In this document: piece after piece, positions 42,221-46,555 of the stretch
How positions within the stretch are numbered: the first letter of the stretch is position 1
Layout of the letters: each line of letters starts with the position of its first letter
Source: an uncultured Bacilli bacterium
Lineage (GTDB): Bacteria > Bacillota_I > Bacilli_A > RF39 > UBA660
NCBI GenBank assembly: GCA_910587325.1
Contig: CAJUKB010000012.1
Coordinates: 1-46,555, forward strand
Reading direction: 5' to 3'
DNA length: 46,555 nt
Notes under the pieces: generated by a model
Told to the model about the DNA's origin: nothing
Seen by the model: only the letters and a program-made list of their open reading frames with translations
The model's database searches: none
Translations under genes and position numbers: made by a program

Positions 42221-42458
42221 TTCTTAAATACCTTGAAATTTCTTCTTCAAATTTTCTTTTACCATTATAAGACACTAATTGCATTTCAATTACTTTCTCA
42301 ATTTCTTCTTTTTTGAACAAAGGATATTTTGCTTTCATTTTGGTTGTATACATTTCCTTAATTTTATTTAATACATTTAAAGCAGTATCACTATTTAGAT
42401 TTTTATGATAAAAGTTTAGTTTTTGATTAAAAGCCTTTATTTTAAGGCATATTTGCAA
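42210..42458 (-). CDS. Possible 5'-truncated small gene (82 codons open)
   Basis: The frame begins with TTG without a ribosome site and ends in a good terminator, so its 3' end is likely genuine. The product is basic and helical (KIKEMYTTKMKAKYPLFKKEEIEKVIEM). An in-frame stop lies just upstream, so the original start may have been removed by integration of the accessory DNA to the right. Not recognised. Confidence 0.4.
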   Translation of the reverse strand: MQICLKIKAFNQKLNFYHKNLNSDTALNVLNKIKEMYTTKMKAKYPLFKKEEIEKVIEMQLVSYNGKRKFEEEISRYLRKSY

Positions 42459-42536
42459 AATTATTAGGGATTTTTACTACTAATTTACTACTTTAGAAAG
42501 AGATTTGATAAAGAGTCTTGATATGTTATTTTAAAG

Positions 42537-42559
42537 AAACGATAAGAAGTCGTTTTTTT
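42537..42559 (+). terminator. Intrinsic terminator at the left edge of the accessory region
   Basis: AAACGA / TCGTTT with loop TAAGAAG, then TTTT on the plus strand. No gene that would need it is visible upstream, so it may belong to a lost gene. Confidence 0.5.
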
Positions 42560-42603
42560 ATTATTTAAATATGGTATAATTTAAATAAGATTTGGAGGGC
42601 ATT

Positions 42604-43098
42604 ATGGAAGAATATGAAGAAATTATAAACAAATGGTTAAAAGAGCGTGGTTTTAATAATATGGACGAATTGAGAGAACATGAGTTGAAAGAACAAGAAA
42701 AATGGCAAAAAAGTCTACATAATGAATATTTAAGAAAATGTAATTTTAATGATATAGATATATGGAAAATGCAACAATCAATAAAAAATAATGAATTAGT
42801 AGAATTAGATTTTGAAGGTGATACATGTATTCTAATTGCTAAAAATGAAATATATGTTAAGCGTTGGAGTCCTAAGTGTTTACCCACATACTCTTTTCCA
42901 TCTTGGCACTATGAAATGTACGATAATTATGATGTTGTAGACTATATACAATTAAAAAGCGAATACTATGATTATGAAGATTATAGAAATTATTGGATGA
43001 AAATTATACAAAGATTATTTCAAAAATGCAATTATTCTATTATAAAGCCATATAAAAAAGAGGATATCCTAAAAAAAATAGAACAATATTGGGGTTAA
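42604..43098 (+). CDS. Hypothetical accessory protein, 164 aa
   Basis: Start at the ATG following GGAGGGC; TATAAT at 42575-42580 suggests a promoter. The first 50 residues are a highly charged helix (EEYEEIINKWLKERGF, ELKEQEKWQKS), the rest is rich in Tyr, Trp and Asp (WHYEMYDNYDVVDYIQLKSEYYDYEDYRNYW). Not recognised. Its stop overlaps the convergent 71-aa gene by 4 nt. Confidence 0.6.
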   Translation: MEEYEEIINKWLKERGFNNMDELREHELKEQEKWQKSLHNEYLRKCNFNDIDIWKMQQSIKNNELVELDFEGDTCILIAKNEIYVKRWSPKCLPTYSFPSWHYEMYDNYDVVDYIQLKSEYYDYEDYRNYWMKIIQRLFQKCNYSIIKPYKKEDILKKIEQYWG

Positions 43099-43310
43099 CT
43101 ATTGTTCTTTTTCTCTTCCTCTTCTTTCTCATTATTTATATTTAGATTTTCGAGGGCATATTCTATACATTGATTTATTAGTTCTTTTCTACTAACATCT
43201 ATTGTACCTGCGATTTTATCTATTTCGTTTATTTTATCAATATTCATGCGAATTGATATTACTATCTTATCGTTTGTTAAAGGTTTTTTACTAGGTTTAA
43301 ATTTTTCCAT
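43095..43310 (-). CDS. Ribbon-helix-helix (CopG-like) protein
   Basis: A 71-aa protein whose centre KIVISIRMNIDKINEIDKIAGT..VSRKELINQCIEYAL fits a ribbon (VISIRM) followed by two helices. The C-terminal tail is Glu/Lys-rich. Such proteins repress plasmid copy control, conjugation or toxin genes. AAAGGGCGTGA precedes ATG. No toxin gene adjoins on its strand. Confidence 0.7.
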   Translation of the reverse strand: MEKFKPSKKPLTNDKIVISIRMNIDKINEIDKIAGTIDVSRKELINQCIEYALENLNINNEKEEEEKKNNS

Positions 43311-43403
43311 ATATTCACGCCCTTTCTATATATAATTGTATTATTTTTAAGATTATATTCATATATTTAAAATAAGTATTCAAAATATTGAATACAAAAA
43401 TAG

Positions 43404-43433
43404 TTGACAAAAATTAAAATGTTATGCTAAAAT
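43404..43433 (+). promoter_or_regulatory. Promoter of the leader RNA
   Basis: TTGACA (43404-43409), 18-nt spacer, TAAAAT (43428-43433). The GAATAC-type repeats just upstream (TATTCAAAATATTGAATA, about 43377-43394) form a palindrome that could be an operator. Confidence 0.7.
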
Positions 43434-43438
43434 TATAT

Positions 43439-43553
43439 TGTCGGTAAGAAGTACTTAAGTCCGACATTGTAGTATTGTTAGTTGCAGTAATGCAGTATGA
43501 CTAGCAAATGCAGTATCGGAACGCAAGAAGTATTTTAAGCGTTCCATTTTTTT
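43439..43553 (+). ncRNA. Structured leader/small RNA with GCAGTA repeats
   Basis: About 115 nt downstream of a strong promoter. Hairpin 1: TGTCGG (43439) with CCGACA (43461). Hairpin 2: GTTAGT (43477) with ACTAGC (43500). Hairpin 3: the terminator. GCAGTA occurs three times (43484, 43492, 43510), two of them in the loop of hairpin 2. The loops of hairpins 1 and 3 share AAGAAGTA. It ends 56 nt before the surface protein gene. It may be a regulated attenuator or a free small RNA; no known class recognised. Confidence 0.6.
43518..43553 (+). terminator. Intrinsic terminator of the leader RNA
   Basis: GGAACGC / GCGTTCC stem, loop AAGAAGTATTTTAA, then ATTTTTTT. Confidence 0.8.
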
Positions 43554-43609
43554 GTTAAAATTGTAACATTTTATAAATGTTATACATAGAAAGTATGAGG
43601 AGTGAAAAA

Positions 43610-44479
43610 ATGAAACTTTTAGGTTTAGAGATAAGCAAAAAGGTGCTTATAGGTATTATTGTAGGAGTTGTCGCAGTTGGTGGAGTAACAACGGGTGTTA
43701 TTCTAATGAATAATAACAAAGATAATCAAAAGCAAGAAGAAAAGCAAAAAGATACTATTTTATTGAAAGAAGATTTAAAATTTGAAATCAATAGCGAAGT
43801 AAATCTTTTATCTATGGTTAGCGAAGAAAACAAAGTCAAAGTATTAAGCGAGGACGAAAAAATAGACACATCTACTCTAGGGGAAAAAGAAATCACTATC
43901 AAATATGAGATGGAAGAAAAAGAAGAAACTAAAACATTTAAAATAACTATAATTGATACACAAGCCCCTACTATTGAATACAAAAAAGAATTGAGTACAA
44001 CAGAGGGAACGAAAATTGATTTACTAAAAGATGTCAAAGTAAATGATAATTCAAAAGAAGAAATCAAAGCCACCATCGATGGCGATTATAATTTTGATAA
44101 AGAGGGAACATATAATTTAAAATATGTTGCGATAGACTCTAGCAACAATAAAATAGAAGAAGAATTTACTTTAAAAGTTAATAAGAAACCTACTTGTAAT
44201 CAAAAAAGTGGTAGTTGGTCTACTTCAAAACCAAGTTCGTTATGCGATTATACTACAAAAACTTTAGTATGGCGTTGGCAATATTACGAAGATATGGACG
44301 GCAATTCTAAATGGGTATGGACTATAGATGTCAATTTTCATGGCATAGTAGGAAGTGCTTTACCTAGTGATATTGATAGTCGTTATGAAGAATATAAGTA
44401 TTTATCTACCCAACCAAAAGAAACATACAACGACGGACAAGAGCATGTAAAAAATATAAAGGTGTATATAATTAAATAA
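43610..44479 (+). CDS. Membrane-anchored surface protein with Ig-like (DUF5011-type) domains
   Basis: A 289-aa protein. A short basic start is followed by a transmembrane segment (about 9-33, VLIGIIVGVVAVGGVTTGVIL), a charged linker, and two beta-sandwich modules; the second opens IIDTQAPTIEYKKELSTTEG and includes FDKEGTYNLKYVAIDSSNN, typical of DUF5011/HYR-like Ig folds. The last 85 residues have two cysteines and many aromatics (WRWQYYEDMDGNSKWVWT). GAGGAG lies 7 nt before ATG. It probably faces outside the cell. It lies behind the structured leader. Confidence 0.72.
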   Translation: MKLLGLEISKKVLIGIIVGVVAVGGVTTGVILMNNNKDNQKQEEKQKDTILLKEDLKFEINSEVNLLSMVSEENKVKVLSEDEKIDTSTLGEKEITIKYEMEEKEETKTFKITIIDTQAPTIEYKKELSTTEGTKIDLLKDVKVNDNSKEEIKATIDGDYNFDKEGTYNLKYVAIDSSNNKIEEEFTLKVNKKPTCNQKSGSWSTSKPSSLCDYTTKTLVWRWQYYEDMDGNSKWVWTIDVNFHGIVGSALPSDIDSRYEEYKYLSTQPKETYNDGQEHVKNIKVYIIK

Positions 44480-44488
44480 GTAAAAAGA

Positions 44489-44534
44489 AGTAGTATTTAT
44501 AAAGGTTTTAATCATTTTAAATACTACTTTTTAT
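44489..44534 (+). terminator. Intrinsic terminator after the surface protein gene
   Basis: Stem AGTAGTATTTA / TAAATACTACT with an 18-nt loop, then TTTTATTT. Confidence 0.75.
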
Positions 44535-44559
44535 TTGTAATAGAAAGAGGAGTAATTAA

Positions 44560-44769
44560 ATGAAAAAAATTTTATTTAAAGTAATGGCAATATTAGGTTA
44601 TATAATCATTATTCTATTTGCTTTTACAATTCCAAAAGACCCTAACACTATTATACCTAGTTATACATATATGACTTGTGATAAACCATTATGGCTATGT
44701 ATAATAATGGTCGGTTGGTTTTTCTATTCCATATTTTTAAGTGAATTGTATGATTATATAAATAACTAA
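44560..44769 (+). CDS. Small membrane protein, two spans, 69 aa
   Basis: Residues 5-24 and 45-62 are hydrophobic (AILGYIIIILFAF, LWLCIIMVGWFFYSIFL), joined by a short loop with two cysteines. AGAGGAG precedes ATG, and a terminator follows. Not recognised. Confidence 0.55.
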   Translation: MKKILFKVMAILGYIIIILFAFTIPKDPNTIIPSYTYMTCDKPLWLCIIMVGWFFYSIFLSELYDYINN

Positions 44770-44772
44770 TAA

Positions 44773-44816
44773 AATAATTTTGGTATAAATAAATTATGAT
44801 CCAAAATTATTTTTTG
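44773..44816 (+). terminator. Intrinsic terminator
   Basis: Perfect 11-bp stem AATAATTTTGG / CCAAAATTATT, then TTTT. Confidence 0.75.
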
Positions 44817-44874
44817 TTTTGCTATATATTATATTGCTTAAAAATGGTATAATTTTAATGAAAGGACAGGCTTT

Positions 44875-45318
44875 ATGGTTAATAAAATAAAAAATCAATA
44901 CAATATCAAAGTTGGCGATATATTTTATACTGATAGACGATGGGGAGTTCACGGGCATTTTATACAATTTTATCAAGTTGTCGCTTTAGAAGAAGAAAAC
45001 AAAATTGTAATAAAAGAAATTGAATTGAAAGTCGAATCAGTTAAAGAAAAGGAAAGATTTAAAATTTATAGTGTAATTCCAATTAAGGGCAAATTTAAAG
45101 AAGAAAGTAATTTTATAACAGACAATAATATAGGCGCAATAAAACAAATTGAAAAGAGACTAGACTCTAGCGAAGACATACTTTATATCAATATTGGTCG
45201 TATAACCTATCGTGATACTAATAGAGAGCCATTAACAATATATGGTTATTTATGGGACGGAACACCAAAAGAACATTTTAGCGACCTTTTTAAATATATA
45301 AATTTAGATAAAATATAA
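44875..45318 (+). CDS. Hypothetical accessory protein, 147 aa
   Basis: Soluble and beta-rich in the first half: YNIKVGDIFYTDRRWGVHGHFIQFYQVVAL, resembling small proteins of plasmids and integrative elements that begin KxGDIFYxSWGYxQTNxxFYQV. The C-terminal part has LTIYGYLWDGTPK. AAAGGA precedes ATG. Function unknown. Confidence 0.6.
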   Translation: MVNKIKNQYNIKVGDIFYTDRRWGVHGHFIQFYQVVALEEENKIVIKEIELKVESVKEKERFKIYSVIPIKGKFKEESNFITDNNIGAIKQIEKRLDSSEDILYINIGRITYRDTNREPLTIYGYLWDGTPKEHFSDLFKYINLDKI

Positions 45319-45343
45319 TAAAATTATTAGAAGCGAGGTATTT

Positions 45344-45760
45344 ATGAGTACATTAAAAGAAGAATTTGAGAAAAATTTTGCACTAGACAAAGAAATAAAC
45401 AAAACTTATGTTGAGGTTATGGAAGTGGTAAAAAAAACACACAACCCTAAACCACAAAAATTTATTAACGAAACGGGACTAGGTAAAAGTACCTACTATA
45501 ATTTAATAAATGGGTATAAAAAGCCACTTATGACATCGCTTGTATCATTTGCGATAGTATTTAAAATAAACCTAAAAAATGTTGAAGATTTACTACGAGC
45601 ATGGGGACTAGGTTTTGAGCCAGGTAATAAAGTACACCACGCCTACTCCCAACTTATAGAAAAATTTAGTGGAAAAACGATGGCAGAGTGTAACGAGTTT
45701 TTAGAAGAAGTTGGAATTGCAAAAAAATATTGGTTAAATGATGGTGGCGAAACTAGATAA
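45344..45760 (+). CDS. XRE-like helix-turn-helix protein, 138 aa
   Basis: A helix-turn-helix in the middle: PQKFINETGLGKSTYYNLINGYKKPLMTSLVSFAIVFKINLKNVEDLL, with the usual second helix entering at GKSTYYNL. N-terminal 25 residues are a charged helix, and a C-terminal helical part (LIEKFSGKTMAECNEFLEEVG) is likely for dimerisation. Probably a regulator of the mobile element. GAGGTATTT precedes ATG. Confidence 0.7.
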   Translation: MSTLKEEFEKNFALDKEINKTYVEVMEVVKKTHNPKPQKFINETGLGKSTYYNLINGYKKPLMTSLVSFAIVFKINLKNVEDLLRAWGLGFEPGNKVHHAYSQLIEKFSGKTMAECNEFLEEVGIAKKYWLNDGGETR

Positions 45761-45772
45761 TAACTAAAAATT

Positions 45773-45805
45773 GGAGCATATTTTAAAAAAATATGTTCTT
45801 TTTTT
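45773..45805 (+). terminator. Intrinsic terminator after the helix-turn-helix gene
   Basis: GAGCATATTTT / AAAATATGTTC stem with a short A loop, then TTTTTTT. Confidence 0.75.
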
Positions 45806-46022
45806 ATGTTTTGAAACGATTTTTTCCAACGATGGTGGAATTTTTTTGCTTTAAAATAGCGATTTCAAAATTATATAAGCGCATAAACCCTTTATTTATA
45901 AGGCTTTATTTTCCATCGTCGGTGGGCTAAAAGATATTTTTTTTTTGCTAAAATGAACTTGTAATTTTGAAACGGCGCCGAATTAAATTACACAAAATCT
46001 AAAGAAAGGAGACCATAAAACA
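45806..46022. other. Intergenic region with inverted repeats
   Basis: No ORF. It holds hairpin TTCCAACGATGGTGGAA (about 45827-45843) and, 70 nt on, TTTCCATCGTCGGTGGG, whose CCATCG is complementary to CGATGG of the first. Between them is CCTTTATTTATAAGG. GGCGCC lies at about 45974. The ribosome site AAAGGAG of the last gene is at 46006-46012. It may hold an operator or origin. Confidence 0.45.
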
Positions 46023-46307
46023 ATGAAAATTATTGGCATTGAGGAAAGAATTGGAGAGTTTGAAAACAAACCATTTCACAATGTTAACTTTAATTGTGCT
46101 GAAGAATTTACAAGCGAAAATTCTAAAGGACTTAATGTTTCAAAAGTAAAAGTTAGATACGATGTCTTAACAAATAGTTTTGATAAAGCACTAACTAATG
46201 CAGAAATCTTAAGTCTTGTAGGTAAAGATGTAGAGTTCTATTATGACAAATACAAAAATGTAAGCGTTGTAAATATATTCGATTCTAACGAAACAAGCAA
46301 AAAATAA
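46023..46307 (+). CDS. Small accessory protein of mobile-element type, 94 aa
   Basis: A soluble beta-rich protein MKIIGIEERIGEFENKPFHNVNF..., ending VGKDVEFYYDKYKNVSVVNIF. This layout (IGxEER-GEFEGxxY start, VFYNKYGxV end) recalls small proteins encoded beside replication or transfer genes in Gram-positive mobile elements, though I cannot name a family. AAAGGAG lies 10 nt before ATG. It lies directly before the repeat and hairpin zone. Confidence 0.55.
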   Translation: MKIIGIEERIGEFENKPFHNVNFNCAEEFTSENSKGLNVSKVKVRYDVLTNSFDKALTNAEILSLVGKDVEFYYDKYKNVSVVNIFDSNETSKK

Positions 46308-46404
46308 GTTAACAATTAACTATTAACTACCGATATGTTATATCTTGCTATTGTTTTAAATGATGGCAAGATTAACATTAAGGTAAAAAATTTTACAAAT
46401 TATT

Positions 46405-46425
46405 GCTACATGCTACATGCTACAT
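46405..46425. repeat. Three tandem copies of GCTACAT
   Basis: GCTACAT at 46405, 46412 and 46419, head to tail without spacers, directly in front of a strong hairpin. Iteron-like. Confidence 0.8.
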
Positions 46426-46487
46426 AATAAGGGGTAATACTAGCCCTTATTATGAGGGGGCTTTGGTGGCTTCGCCCCTCGCCCCTC
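46424..46487. other. Paired hairpins, candidate replication or transfer origin
   Basis: A perfect 10-bp stem ATAATAAGGG / CCCTTATTAT (46424-46433 with 46444-46453), then a GC-rich stem GAGGGGGC / GCCCCTC (46454-46461 with 46474-46480) and a second GCCCCTC (46481-46487). Such GC-rich hairpins next to iterons are typical of double-strand origins or oriT. No relaxase is visible in the window. Confidence 0.5.
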
Positions 46488-46555
46488 TCATGGGCGTGTA
46501 TTAACTAGTATATGTATTAGCGCATTAGTTCTTTGAAAATTTAATAATAATCTAA

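Noticed and set aside
46405..46425. Tandem GCTACAT considered as a CRISPR or simple slippage repeat only
   Set aside because: Units are 7 bp without spacers; position before hairpins fits iterons better, though this stays tentative.
1..46555. tRNA and rRNA genes
   Set aside because: No cloverleaf with GGTTCAA-type T arm and CCA end, nor rRNA-like GC-rich segment, was seen on either strand, within the limits of reading by eye.

Overview
The window is AT-rich DNA with the standard genetic code (TGA is used as a stop) and mostly AGGAGG-type ribosome sites. It looks like a low-GC Firmicute of the Bacilli, probably a gut-type uncultured lineage near RF39/Erysipelotrichales. The basis is gene order: tcdA-6S-rarA, rel-dtd, hisS/asnS/aspS with gatCAB, comN next to a divergent spoVB, DUF421-TIGR04086 genes, and tgt-queA-ruvB-ruvA are all recognisable from Bacillus-type chromosomes. 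A MurE with the DNPR motif suggests a cell wall with meso-diaminopimelate. Taxonomy below class is inference.

Layout. 0-6.5 kb: amidotransferase, ZIP metal transporter, XerD, an HEXXH-motif protein, RarA, GpsA, TcdA. 6.5-6.7 kb: a 6S RNA. 6.7-12.1 kb: an unusual cluster of a HerA-type DNA translocase, a co-transcribed single-span membrane protein, a coiled-coil two-span membrane protein, and a motif-less relative of the HEXXH protein. 12.1-13.4 kb: small genes, three of them broken. 13.5-21.5 kb: a tRNA charging operon hisS-asnS-(58-aa ORF)-aspS-gatC-gatA-gatB behind a T-box leader. 21.5-27.4 kb: an ABC-F protein, a type III toxin-antitoxin locus, murE and small unknown genes, one with a G10 tract. 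27.4-36 kb: dtd, rel, comN, spoVB, a deformylase-like protein, a Nudix protein, membrane proteins, tgt. 36-42.2 kb: queA, a P-loop kinase, a gene split by an insertion sequence plus a palindromic element, ruvB, ruvA. 42.2-46.6 kb: an accessory region, probably a mobile element, with unknown genes, ribbon-helix-helix and helix-turn-helix regulators, a surface protein behind a structured leader RNA, and a possible replication or transfer origin at the right end.

How it works together. The 13.5-21.5 kb operon makes His-, Asn- and Asp-tRNA and supplies the amidotransferase, which here most likely serves Gln-tRNA(Gln). rel, dtd, tcdA, tgt and queA add tRNA quality control, tRNA modification and the stringent response. 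The most interesting single observations are the type III toxin-antitoxin locus with covarying pseudoknot repeats, the Rel protein with a damaged hydrolase motif, the HerA cluster, the IS/palindrome compound insertion with 28-bp flanking repeats, and the leader RNA in the accessory region. All function calls come from reading motifs; no database search was run.
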